From assembly GCA_013423385.1 (NCBI GenBank), contig BLZA01000040.1, positions 124,001-188,000 on the forward strand: a stretch of DNA of 64,000 nt, in the 5' to 3' direction. The stretch is from Naganishia liquefaciens. Lineage: Eukaryota > Basidiomycota > Tremellomycetes > Filobasidiales > Filobasidiaceae. The position numbers and the translations under genes are program-made. Positions within the stretch are counted from its first letter, which is position 1. Each line of letters begins with the position of its first letter. Below the pieces are notes generated by a model. The model was given only the letters and a program-made list of their open reading frames with translations. It did no database searches and had not been told where the DNA came from. Positions 1 through 11,447 of the stretch are shown here, in pieces.

Positions 1-1582
1 AAGTCGCTCTAGACGAGCCTATGTTGGTGCCGTTCTGACTCTCATTGCGAACCTTCTTTGCGTCGAAGATCTTGTCCTCCAACTGGGGATGCAAGATCGG
101 CTCAAAGGTATGATCCGCGCCATGGAAATTGGGATCAGCGAGGCGTGGGAGACACGCTGCGCATAGATCATAGTCAGTGCAAGCCTATCGGAGGAGAATG
201 TTAGCGATGCATTATCGCCACCATCTGCAATGCTTACATTGCACTTGTAGCAAACTCCGATAGGAGCATTGCCACACGAATCGCAAACTTTGTTGCTGTG
301 TATATAGGCGACTTGAGTGGCCGAGCCTTCGGAAGTCGAGGGAACAGCATTCGCATTCGCGGAAGGCGATGTCCTAAAGGCGCCGGGCATGTCACAAAGG
401 TCACCCTCCGATTCTCGCCGGGTGTTGGCTGTAGAAGTCGAGGTTCCCGACGGAGCGCTCCTTCCAGTTAAATCCAGCTTTTCTCGCATGCCATCTTCAA
501 AGCTGGCCAATTGGCCTCCAAGATGGTCGAGGAATCCCTCGAGCACCCCCTTGAGTTCGTTCGTCAAGGTCGCGCCCTGGGTGATGGCGTTGGTCCGCAG
601 TTCATTTGACGCGCGAATCGCCGTCGATCGGAACTCGGACGAGAGAGTTGACGTCGCCGCCGTAGTAGCCTGCGCAGCTGCCGTAAAGAGGTGGGCGAAG
701 TTGGGTGGCATTTGTGAAGCGGCGCATGGTGCATCCATTGCGGACTCCCGAGCAGATGAAGGGTCAGGCTGGAGATTCTCGATTCCGGAAGAGCGAGACG
801 CGTTGAGCGATCCAGTCAATCGCGAGGCGTTTGAACCGGATAACTTCATAACGTCGTCTAGATCGGGGAAGAGGTGAGATACCGACATCGGCTCATTGCG
901 CATTGAAGATGCGATCGAAGGGCTTCTCGAGACGGACGCCGGAGGGGTAACAGGATCATAAGGGTGATCAATCAGTGGAGTCGCAGAGTGCACCGACGAG
1001 GTCGGCTGAAGAGTGATAGCAACGGGCGTCGGGGTCGCGGCGGATAACCTGGCGCGATAGTTTACAAGGTATTTGTCGATCTCTTGCAAAGCTTCGTCGC
1101 TTCGCTTCTTTTCCTTTTCCTTGATCTTGTATTCGACCACAGTCATGATTCGCTTCTTGCCTTCGAGGGCGTTGATGGCGTGATATTTGCCCGCGGAGGC
1201 GAGTCGAGGATCCGAGTGCAACAAGACCTGGAAGATCAAAGTCGGTCGAGGAAATGCGAGTTCCGACGTTCTGAAAAGATTTGCGGCTTCTTCGTATCTG
1301 GGACCGGACAAGGTAAGCGATCAAAGAACAAGGTCACGCCTAGACATTCGCGCCCACTCACTCTTCCAGGTTGCAAACATGTCGTCGGAATCGACACTCC
1401 TCAATGCCGTCGTTTTTGGAAAAGTAGACGTGCCACAAGGCGATCTGAGTGCCATCAGGCAAATCGAACGACTTTCGGATCTTGGCGATCACTTGTTCAT
1501 ATTGAGGGAAAGATCCAGAGGCGACGGGCACGAGGAGGTTTCGAGTGGTGTCTTTGTATGTAACACGGAGAGTGAACGACAT
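1..1582 (-). CDS. PB1 and ZZ zinc-finger protein (autophagy-receptor-like), 3' end outside the window
   Basis: Exons on the minus strand: 1582-1362, 1297-238, 184-1 (continues past the left edge; about 488 codons seen). The start ATG at 1582 opens a PB1-like fold (residues 1 to about 98) whose first strand reads MSFTLRVTYKD. A long Ser/Thr/Ala-rich, low-complexity stretch follows. A ZZ-type zinc finger spans intron 2: CDSCG and VCYKC before it, then CTDYDLCAACL and an HADHTFEPI segment after it. Removing intron 2 is what rebuilds the finger, which supports the model. PB1 plus ZZ is the layout of NBR1/p62-type selective autophagy receptors; the FW or UBA domains that would settle this lie outside the window. 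No acidic OPCA motif is evident in the PB1. Function is inferred from domains only. It shares a 368-bp divergent promoter region with RFC1. Confidence 0.75.
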
Positions 1583-1950
1583 GGTGTCGTGCCGCGGTGG
1601 AGAATTCTCTACCGAAGTGTCGCCACTGCTCTGACCTCTTGAATTAGCGAGCCTCATAGATAAAGGGCGAGGTCGTCAGCTGCTGTGCTTCGCGGTGACG
1701 AATCGTCATCCAACCTATATTAGCCGCAATACAGGACGGATATTAGTAAGACGGTTCATCAATGTGAACAAAATATGAATAATGTTGTGAAACTCGGGCG
1801 GAATCACAGCTTGATCGATATCGAGCTTCAAGTTCCCGTTTACATTCCCAGCGCGTCGTTGCGATCTTTGCGAAACAGCATATCGACACGAGCACCATTA
1901 CTCTTAGTGCCGATCTTTGTAACGGCAGCAAGTGATAAACCGCTTCGAAA
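1583..1950. other. Divergent intergenic region, PB1/ZZ gene and RFC1
   Basis: This 368-base stretch separates two start codons and must hold both promoters. A GCGCGTCG stretch near 1851 resembles the CGCG core of cell-cycle (MBF/E2F-type) sites, which would fit a replication gene, but it is a single short match. No TATA box stands out. Confidence 0.5.
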
Positions 1951-4900
1951 ATGGCTGTGCCCCGGAAGACGGCGGCTTCCAACAAGAAGCGAGAGGTCAT
2001 TAGTCTGGATGACTCGGACGACAGCGATGAGGTTCAAGCCGTTTCGTGAGTGATTCCGAGAGATGGAATACCAGACGTATCGAAATGACGCTCATACGTA
2101 CTTCAGCAAATCGACGAGTTCCAAAGCGACAAGTTCGGCGCCCACCGGATCAAAACGTAAAAAGGTTGTTTCGTCAGACGATGAGGAAGACTTCAAGCCT
2201 GTTCTCAAGAAAGCCAATACTACACGAACGAAATCTACTACCCCGATCAAGAGCACTTCCGCTCAGACCAAGAATTCCGCTGCTACAGCCAAAAAGCCCG
2301 CCACGGTGAACTCCGCATCGTCCAGGAAGAAGGCCGTGAGCGCGGCTTACATGGACGAGGATCAGGACGATGACGATGACGAAGATGATTATAAAGAGGA
2401 GGAAGAAATTGAGATCAAACCGAAAGCCAAGAAGAAGACCGCAGCTGCTGCTCCGAAGAAGACCGCGGCAGCTTCAACAAGCACGAAGGCGAAGGCAGAA
2501 GTCAAGGAGGCCACAAAGCCCGTTTCCGCAGCGCCAAAGTTCGAGTAAGCAGTAATTGTTCGTAGTGCGTTTCCGGATCGACACTCATGAACTACGTCTA
2601 CCCTTCAGCTACGCTGCCGCCGCGGCTCGACGAGCAGCTGGACCTGCGGCCCCTGGAAGCAAAGAAATTCCCGATGGCGCGCCCAACTGTTTGGCAGGAT
2701 TGACAATGGTATTCACTGGAGAACTGGAAAGTCTGAGTCGAGAGGAGGCGCAGGATCTGGCCAAGAAATACGGCGCGTGAGTACGGATGGGTTTCTGGAT
2801 CATTGTCGTCGCGGTTGATCATTTGGACTCTTCGATAGACGGGTCACTGGAGCGCCATCAAAGATGACATCCTATGTCATTCTGGGAGCCGGCGCGGGAC
2901 CGAAAAAGCTCGAAACAATAAAGAAAGTCGGAATCAAGACGCTCGACGAGGATGGATTCCTGCAACTAATTGGCACTCGCGGGGGACAAGAACTGGATGA
3001 GAAGACAAAGGCCAAGCAGGAAAAGGATCAGCAAGCGATGAAGAAGGCCGCAATGGAGATGGAGAAGAGAGAAAAGGAGAAGGAGGCCCTGGAGCAAAGA
3101 AAGGCGAAAGTGCTTGGCAAGACTGGAACGGCGGTCAAGTGAGTCCCCTCATAAGGTCGACTGGAACTGGCGTTATTGATCAAGTTTGCGTAACAGATCA
3201 GCCCCACCGGCGTCTTCACAATTATGGACAACCAAATACGCACCAACGAACTTGAAGGAAATTTGTGGAAACAAGGCCAACGTCGAAAGGCTCGGCGATT
3301 GGCTCGAATCCTGGCCGAAATTGTACAAGGACGGCTTCAAGAAACCGGGAAAGGACGGCCTTGGAATCTATCGAGCTGTGCTCATCAGTGGACCGCCAGG
3401 AATCGGTAAAACAACAGCCGCTCATCTGGTGGCGAAGCTCAAGGGTTACGATGTCGTCGAAATGAATGCGTCCGATACGAGAAGTAAGAAGCTCATTCAG
3501 GTAAGGTATCTATCCCATAACAGCTTCAGACCCGCTAATAATGCGTAAGAACAGAATGGCATCAACATCGATAATGCCTCACTAGATGGCTGGTTTTCGG
3601 GCGGGGGTCTCAAAGTGCGTTGACGAGCATCTCCCTCCAGCAGGCTGCTTTATGAGACCGCCTTTTTCCGTCAAAACAGGAAACAGCTGCAAACGGCGTA
3701 AGAATAACGAATCGAACCTGTTTGATAATGGATGAAGTGGACGGCATGTCCGCCGGCGATCGTGGAGGTGTCGGTGCCCTGAATACGATGATAAGACAAA
3801 CGAGGGTTCGTCATGAGCCGCTGCGCCTCGTCCCAAACTTCATACTCTCTTCCAGATCCCTATCGTTCTTATCGCCAATGACGCAAGTACTCCGAAAATG
3901 AAACCATTGCAGAGCACTTGTTATCATCTCAAGTTCAAGAGGTAATGCTCGCGTATCGTTGGCCAAACTTTGCAAGCTGAACAATGCCTTCCAGACCTTC
4001 AGCCAACGAAGTGCGAGCTCGACTGATGACAATCATGTATAAGTATGTTGGTCTCATAAGCAGCTCACGGACTGCGATTGGTGACTGACTTCTCCTTCTA
4101 GGGAGAAATTGAAGGTCGAAAGCAACGCCCTTGATCAGCTTGTGGCATCCACCCAAGCCGACATCCGGCAAATTCTGAACCTGCTGTCAACCTGGAAGTT
4201 GTCGAAGCAGGAACTCTCGTTCAACGAAAGCAAGGAGCTGTAAGTTTCCTGTAGCTGCCTGAATAGCAGTCGACTGATAGAGGGATTTGTAGGGGCAAGG
4301 ACAGTCAGAAATACACCATCCAGACGCCCTTCAGTATTCTGCCCGAATTGCTTGGGCCCTACGCTTTTTCCCACACGAATCGTAGCACCCTCAACGATAG
4401 GATGGATCTCTATTACCAGGACTTCAGCTTTGTCCCATTGTTCATGCAAGTACGTGTAGTGGCTTCATACTGTCAATATTGTCTTCCGTTCCGTTGATCG
4501 AGCGTTCTTGTTGCCGTTGACAGGAAAACTACATCAGGCAAAATCCCATTCGTGCGGGAATACCGGCGAATAGTTCTGGATCCCCCGAGCAACAGCTCAA
4601 GGCTCTCAGCTTGATGAGCCAAGCAGCGGACTCGATTTCGGACGGTGATCTGATTGATCGACTGATTCACAGGTAGAGTTCTTGCTAATCATGATGGGAA
4701 GGGCAATGACTCATTCTTTTCTCACAGTTCTGAGCAACAGTGGTCCCTCCTACCTGTGCACGCCATCGCCTCAACCGTTCGTCCAGCTTACCTGGTATAC
4801 GGTACCAGTTCAGCAGCGGGCTATTCATCTATCGCCTTCCCAGCGTATGTTGGGTATGTGGGCATTGCACAATCTCCCGCTGATCAAGATCTCGCAATGC

Positions 4901-5679
4901 AGATACCTTGGACAGAATTCAAAGCGTACTAAAATTGCCAGACAGCTTGGAGATGTGCAAATCAAGATGCGTCTGAGAGTATCGGGATCGAGGGATGAGA
5001 TTCGACAAGATTATTTACCGCTGTTGGCTAGCAAGATCATTCTGCCATTGATCTCGAAGAAGGCTCCAGCAGTCCGTAATTACCGACCGTTCGTGAATGA
5101 TCCACTCATATCTCTTTGCTACAGGACGAATTGATAGATGCCGTGATGCCATACCTCGATGGATATTTCCTGAACAAGGAGGACTGGGAGGCGCTGGTGG
5201 AGCTGGGCGTAGGCGATATGGAGGGAGAAGCTATGATGAAGAAGATTCCGACGCAGACGAAATCCACCTTTACGAGAGTGTAAGCCCTGTTCCATCTCCG
5301 TTGGTGCCACAGTTAAGGCTGATGGTCGGTGTTCAAATCCAGCTACAACAAGTCGGATCATCCGGTGGCCTTCCATAAGTCTGACATGTTCTCTGCGAGC
5401 AAGAAGACTATCGCCGACAAGGGACCTGCACCCGATTTGGAGGATGTCATGGTAAGTAGGCGTTTGAGTGCAACCGAGGTTGAGCTCATTATCGGTTGTG
5501 TTGCTGTGCTTCAGGAGGATGACGTGGATGTTCCCGATGAGGAGCCGGTTGCCAACGATGAGGACGACAACGATTTGAAGAATGACAAGCTTATCAAGGT
5601 GGGAGGCGCAAAGAAGGGCAAAGCTAAAGCGGCAGCGAAACCCAAAGCTGCTGCGAAGCCGAAGAAGGCCAAGAGCTAG
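1951..5679 (+). CDS. RFC1: Replication factor C large subunit (Rfc1)
   Basis: Seventeen exons: 1951-2045, 2107-2544, 2609-2776, 2839-3138, 3197-3500, 3555-3614, 3680-3805, 3856-3941, 3995-4042, 4102-4239, 4293-4449, 4524-4672, 4728-4844, 4903-5071, 5125-5279, 5343-5451, 5515-5679; 927 aa. Rfc1 is the large subunit of the clamp loader that opens PCNA and places it on primed DNA in the nucleus. Visible domains: a Lys/Ser/Asp-rich N terminus (MAVPRKTAASNKK), a BRCT domain at about residues 200-285 (GLTMVFTGELESLSREEA), an AAA+ module with Walker A SGPPGIGKTT near residue 400 and Walker B LIMDEVDGM near 470, and the C-terminal Rfc1 domain (SWLGQ-type region WLGQNSKRTK is here YLGQNSKRTK). The tail is a Lys/Ala-rich basic patch ending in KAKS. 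Domain order and length match the fungal family. Exon 7 uses a weak GTTCGT donor. Identity is certain; individual splice sites are my reading. Confidence 0.96.
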
Positions 5680-6111
5680 GTGTTGAGCTCGCGCGGGTTA
5701 TGAGCCTAGATCCGGTCGACGGAAACAGCTTGCCTGCTTCTATGTTGTAAGCTAGGTACCATGTTTGTAGATGCAGAGCGTGTACTGCTTTGCGGTAGTC
5801 AAGGTGGAATGTCTGTCGCAGATTCGCGAAATTCCATGCCTGACCAATAAAAGACGTCGCAATACCATGTTCTCGGTGCTTTCGCCACCGAAGCGGAAGC
5901 AGATTCCGGATGACTAAAGGGGCGGGGCGATCGCCGTCCCCCGCCGGTTCATGTAAGAAATCTTGCCTTCATTCGAGCTGGTTGACGCAAATGATAACAA
6001 GCACCCTTTCTTCTCGTATTATCTATCGCCTATCAAATTAGAGCATCCACAAGCCATTGATCGATAGCGAAACGTCAAAAAGCTCCTCGACCAGACATTT
6101 TAAATCCAAAT
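5680..6111. other. Intergenic region, RFC1 3' end to NFU1
   Basis: 432 bases between the RFC1 stop and the NFU1 start. An AATAAA-like hexamer (CAATAAAAG near 5845) could serve RFC1 polyadenylation. Nothing else is recognisable. Confidence 0.4.
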
Positions 6112-7121
6112 ATGTCTCAGCCATTCAGCATTCGTTTCATCCAGCGCGGGCTTCATCAGGCGCCTCGTCGCCTAACAGCCAGATCAGCACCGGCTTCGTA
6201 TGTCATCGCTCCTGGGAGGCGCACAATAGCGTCATCTTCAAGATGGACGGCCGTCGCGGTCGCGTCGCCGCAAGCAAGTATCTCAACGAGGTATCAGAAG
6301 CCGCGATTCGCTGGTGTCTTCAGCCCGAGAATGCAGCAGCGTAAGTGCCAATCAGAGCGATCGATAGTTGACGGGCTGACTCTTCGCGATCATGCAGGCC
6401 GTACGATGTTCATTCAGACCGAATCAACACCGAACGACAACTCGCTCAAGTTCATTCCCGGCGTCCCAGTAATGGTAAACGGCGGCACATACGAAATTCT
6501 TGATGCCAAATCGTCATTGGTATCCCCTCTTGCTGTCCGGCTGATGGGCGTTGAAGGAGTCACCGGTGTTTTCTACGGTCCCGATTTTGTGACCGTCTCC
6601 AAGGATGACAGTCAACCGTGGAATCTGCTCAAGGCCGAAATCTTCGCCATTCTGATGGAACATTTCACCTCCGGCAAGCCATTATTCAAAGAGAGCCATC
6701 TGGAGGAGGACGGGCCTCAAGATACCAAGATCCTCGACACGGATTCTGAAGTTGTTGCTATGATTAAGGAACTGCTGGATACAAGAGTGCGACCCGCTAT
6801 CCAGGAAGATGGAGGAGACATCGAGTACAAGGGTTTCGATGAGGACACGGGGATCGTCAGACTCAAGTTGAAGGGAAGCTGTCGTGGCTGCTCGTCCAGC
6901 AGTGTGACGCTTAAGAGCGGCATTGAGCGGATGTTGACGCATTATATCCCAGAAGTGCAGTCTGTCGAACAGGTGAGGATCTTCTGAAATATCGTGTTCC
7001 GTGGCTGACGATGCATGTCGACTCGCAGGTGCTCGATGAGGAAGAGCTTATCGCTCTGGACGAGTTTGCCAAGCTAGAGAAGCGGTTGGAGGCCAAGAGC
7101 AAGGATAAGAAGGATGAGTGA
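6112..7121 (+). CDS. NFU1: Mitochondrial iron-sulfur cluster scaffold/carrier Nfu1
   Basis: Exons 6112-6340, 6398-6972, 7029-7121; 298 aa. Nfu1 passes [4Fe-4S] clusters to mitochondrial target enzymes such as lipoate synthase and aconitase-type proteins. The first ~90 residues are rich in Arg, Ser and Ala and poor in acids (MSQPFSIRFIQRGLHQAPRR), as expected for a matrix presequence. The Nfu_N domain begins at FIQTESTPNDNSLKFIPG, followed by the NifU-like C-terminal domain with the cluster-binding pair in LKGSCRGCSSSS (Cys-X2-Cys). Exon 1 to 2 splicing fuses QQR to TMFIQT in frame; reading through the intron is also open but less likely. The stop codon overlaps a GTGAGT donor: if that donor were used, the protein would end seven codons later after an exon at about 7175-7199. 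Identity is very secure. Confidence 0.95.
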
Positions 7122-8071
7122 GTAAATGTCGTTTCAACCGGAGTCAACCTCACGGCTGAGTCGGACGTCTTCAGTATGTCACAATTCATGTCTGTCTAGG
7201 TCGATCGCTGGCGATCATCTACTTAATGAGTAGAGTGTTGTCAGTCTCTCCGTAGACTCAGACAATGGAATACATACCCCGCCATGATCGAGATGCGGGT
7301 CAGGCGAATCGATTAATCGCGATATGCCTTGACTCAAGTACTAGTGATGCGTTTGGTCTATGGGAAAGCCGCCAGTATGCCGGCTTGACCGAACCTGAGG
7401 ATTTACAGCTCCATGTCTGCAGGCTGTGAGCAAATTTAGGGTGAACTCATGGTTTCATCGCCTTCCGTGCCGTTCAAATATACTGCGCATGCGTTCAGTC
7501 ACTCGCTACCAGCATGTCGATTCTTGAAGTCAGCTGCCACTTCAGAACGCTGCCGGCGAAAAGCAAGCTAGGCTCAAAACTGTTTTGCTTAGCGGTAGGA
7601 GCACAATGTGAACGAGGCCACTCTGGGCCGCATCACGTCTGGTAAGGCTCCAGTTCTTAGTGTAGTTTTCTAGGAATAAAAACTTGTTCACCAAAAGGAA
7701 TGCTGGTGTCGAACCTGACCTCACTACAACATTGTGAGCCGCTGTTAGGGTGTCCAGACAAGCCAATGAGAAGCGCCTTATCAAACCAAACAATCATCTG
7801 GAAACAGACTCCGTCAGCCGGTGAAGGCTTGTCCGATGAATGTTAAGCACGGGAGAAAAGCCGAGAGCTACCAGTGTCTACAGAATGAGCTCCGTGACAC
7901 GCCAGAGCCTGCTCACTTCGAGGGCGCTCAAAGTTGTAGCACAAAATACGTTCGAGATAGTTGGGTATAGATTCGAATACAAAGGTCGAACAGTGACCCG
8001 ATAATACAGGCTGACGGGGTGCAAGGGATACAGAAATTGCAAGTGGAAACTGGCTCTTCATTCGGATGAGA
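7122..8071. other. Intergenic region, NFU1 and DBF2-like kinase (convergent)
   Basis: 950 bases between two 3' ends. Only short, poorly coding frames occur on either strand; I see no domain, repeat or RNA gene here. Confidence 0.5.
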
Positions 8072-11000
8072 CTAGAACATAGTGGAAAGCGTGTCACCTT
8101 CTCGCTTCCTCTGTTGAGGGGGAGGCGGTAACTTATATGCAAAGGCGTCCATAAGCTGTCTGTGATGAAGACCTGCAAAGAGTTGACTTACGTTGACGTT
8201 TCTACCGAACGTGAAACCAACCCAAGCGCTTCTTTCTCCGATGCCGCGTTCCGCAACGGCGTCAACATCCTGTTGCTTTTTGAAGACCTCTGCGTATTTC
8301 GCCATATCTTCCGGAGAGCTAAAGGAATCAAAGTACCCGACATCAAGCTCTGAGTCAAGCATGGGCACAAAGGGTGATGCAGTCTCGCGCAATTCGCCGA
8401 ACTTTAGACCTTGATAGAACGGCATTGCCTGAACGTCCTGAATGTTGGATACCCGGTCGCGAGGATGAGCGATGAGTCTGTAAACAGTATTTGGGAATTC
8501 GTTAATCCATGTTTTGGCGCAGGCCCGAGAAAAGACGTCTTACCGGATAACAGCATCCCAAGCTTGGTCTGTGAGATTGAAGATCAAGTCCTCAGGCTTG
8601 TCGTAGACCGGTCGCCGCAGCACTCGCTGCCAGTTCTTGAGATTCGCCCAGGTCTCCTCGGGAGTGCTACCAGAGAAGGGGGGGAAGCCCTGAAGGTGAC
8701 CCTTTCATCAATGTCCATTGCTGTTCAAAGTGGCTATTACTCACACAAAGGAATTCGAAGAGGATGCAACCTAGCGACCAGTAGTCGGCCGAAAAAGTGT
8801 AAGTTTTCCCCCGCAGAACCTCGGGAGGCATGCTGTATTGCAAGAAAAGGTAAGTCAACGTTGTCTACGTTCGTCCTGTCCTTACGTACTAATCGGGTGA
8901 TCCGACGACGGAGTCGGCCTGACAAGCCAAGAGTGTTTCAGGGTGAGCATTTCATTCCTACACGAAACGCGAATCAAGACTTACGTATCGGGGTTCCGCC
9001 ATCCGCATGCTCTTATACATTGTACGTCTTTCCAAAGTGCTTCGAAAAACGAGATTTTCATCCTTGACTTGATCAAGCTTCGAACGCAAACCGGCATCAG
9101 ATTGGTGATACGGTTGACGACCATGCCCATACTGACCTTGTGCTTCATGGATTCGATTTTTTGGGGATTCAAAGCACCGGTAGCCAGGCCAAAGTCCGTA
9201 AGCTTGACATGTCCCGAAGCGTCGACCAAGAAGTTCTAACGGAAAAAAGGCAATCAGTCACACGGTCGATCATGAATATAGAAATCACGCACTTCGGGTT
9301 TGAGATCGCGATGAATGTATCCTAGCTTGTGCAATTCGTTGACACCCATAAACATCTCGGCAGAATAGAACCTTGCATGCTCTTCCTTGAGTACGCCCGA
9401 GTTGTTCAACAATGTTCGGAAATCTCCGCCGGGAACGTATTCCTAGAAGAACAATTGTCGATCAGGGACGGCTTGTCTCGCTTTTCGCAGCTCTTACCAT
9501 TGCTAGATAGACATGTTCACGATCTTGGAATGCGTACAGCAATCTCACCAACCAGGGTGTCTTGGTCGCTGTAAGAATATCTCGTTCCACTAGAACGTGT
9601 TTGACCTGTCATAATTGTCAACGGTTAAAAATTGGATGCTCCTGAACGTTTTCCCACCTCGTCCATTTTGGCCAGCGTAGCTTTCTTCATCTTCTTCAGG
9701 GCGCATACTTGGCCAGTATCGACTCGTCTAGCGAGGTAGACAGATCCGTATCCACCTTGTCCGACCTGTACAAAGCCAGAGGAGATATCCAAAGTAAGCC
9801 AGGGATTCCATAAAAGGTGATGCGGAGAAATGCTTGCCTGAGCGATAATCCTGAATTGATCGACCTTCAGCTTGGTTCTTCGCTTTCTCAAGACTACTCG
9901 TTCGCGACCGGCGTATGACCTAAACTCCTTCGTGTACTCCTCGGATGACAACTGCGCCGACGGCTGTTTAGCGCGAGCAATGATGTCGCTTTTCGCCACT
10001 CACATTTCGTGCGGCTGTATCGTTTTTGAAAGTCTGTAAACGTCCTTTCCGAGCGTTCAGATATCCCAAAAAGTCGACTGTGACACAATCAAATGAGAAC
10101 TGCTGAATTTCTGAAGCGTCAATCACTGACAATAGTAATCCAGAAAGTCTACAGCAAGACAAGAACGTATCATCAGTCAATGGGAAATTGGGCCGGTAGA
10201 CAGTAAAATTGTCGGCGCTACTTACAGAGCTGGGCCAAAGTCGCTTTTCGCTTGACATCCGGATCATTCAGGACTTGCCTCTCCCAAGCTGTTAAAGCAG
10301 GAGGTCCGTTCGACTGTTGCTGTTGCGGCTGCTGCAAAGCCTGTGTTTGGACCGGAATCTGATGATGCGGCTTGTATGCTTGTTGACGCTGACCTTGCGC
10401 GTGGGAGGGAGTTGGAAGGTAGCCGCGGTCGGCCGTCTGCATTTTGACATCCCTATCCCGTGCGTCGTCCTGCCTGCCATGCTGCTGTTGTACCTGAACA
10501 CGCTGATCGGCGATAGAAGGTACGGGGACATTCTGGCTGGTCGATCCGGCTTCCGCAACCGTATCGTGTATTGCGAGTTGCTGCAACAGGGTAGAACTAA
10601 TGTTGGAGGGGTTTACTGTCATCATGTGGACGTCGTCCGCTCCCGCAGGGTGGACATGGGGTTTGTATGCATTCTGGGAGTTGATTGTGGGTGGAAGAGG
10701 TGATCGAATCGCTTGGCTTGGAAGTTGGCCAGATTGGGTTACCGGTCCTCGGGACGAAGTCTCCGATGCTGCTTGACGTGAGTTTCGCGAAGATGAAGTG
10801 TGAGCATCCTCGCTGTAACAACAAGCACAACTTCATCAGCTGTTCATGTTTCGCCATGACGGGAACTAATCATGGCGAACGGTAGCCTTACCTGAGATGC
10901 TGTTCATACCTATTCTCTTTCGCCGGTACGGGCGGACCCTGTTCTGCCTTTACAGCTTGTCTAGAGCCGGTGGGAAGTGGAATCTTTGACGGCGTCGCGG

Positions 11001-11130
11001 TTGCAGTCGAGGCCACACCGCCAGATCTGGCTTGCATTGCCTGAGACTTTGATGGAGTTGGCGGATTTGATTCGGCTGTGGGCGAGACGTTACCGTTTCC
11101 GGTAGCCTTGTTCATGATACGCGAGAACAT
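8072..11130 (-). CDS. DBF2: DBF2/DBF20-type NDR-family (AGC) protein kinase
   Basis: Fourteen exons on the minus strand: 11130-10892, 10812-10226, 10148-10131, 10077-10004, 9951-9838 (start may be 9963), 9765-9658, 9605-9498, 9442-9293, 9235-9137, 9077-8985, 8918-8890, 8832-8745, 8689-8544, 8477-8072; 752 aa. Dbf2 is the effector kinase of the mitotic exit/septation network and works with Mob1. A Pro/Gln-rich tail precedes the Mob-binding helix ([18 protein letters not shown]), then the kinase domain from about residue 337: GQGGYGSVY, catalytic Lys in CALKK, HRDLKPENFL, DFGLATG, a long NDR-type activation-segment insert, and GSPDYMPPEVL. The AGC tail contains [11 protein letters not shown] and the hydrophobic motif VGFTF. 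Exon 3 is only 18 nt. Intron 5 has a GC donor (GCAAGC). Near the C terminus a GTAAGT and an AG lie only 19 nt apart, so I keep that segment as coding. Diverges from SPC25. Confidence 0.93.
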
Positions 11131-11447
11131 CGTACGGTGATGCGAAACGAGATGTCACTGTTGCCAGGACCGCGAAGAGATGAATGAGCACGTCGACGGG
11201 ATGTTGAATGATGATCCAGCTCCCTGTCGCGTTCGACGAAACTTCCGATAACGCGGTACGGTAAAAGGCGAAAATAAAGGGAGAGGCTTTCAAAGACATC
11301 ATTTTACATTGGGAAATGACATAATAAACGCGTCGCTCGATGAGTGAATTACTGCATTACTGAACGTACTGTTGACAATGCTGGATCATCAATCAACATC
11401 GATTCTATTCATCCATCTACTGCTTTGACACCCCGCAACACAACATT
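11131..11447. other. Bidirectional promoter region, DBF2-like kinase and SPC25
   Basis: 317 bases separate the two start codons, so both promoters must lie here. It is AT-richer than its surroundings and contains an ACGCGT hexamer at 11328-11333 (listed separately). Confidence 0.6.
11328..11333. promoter_or_regulatory. Possible MCB (MluI cell-cycle box) ACGCGT
   Basis: The palindrome ACGCGT sits 115 bases before the SPC25 start codon and about 200 before the DBF2-like start. In ascomycete yeasts this hexamer binds MBF (Mbp1/Swi6) and drives G1/S transcription. About sixteen copies are expected by chance in 64 kb at even base use, so position, not presence, is the argument. Inference only. 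Confidence 0.3.

Noticed and set aside
317-877. 186-codon plus-strand frame at the left edge
   Set aside because: Antisense to the PB1/ZZ gene, no start context and no domain; the minus frame explains the region.
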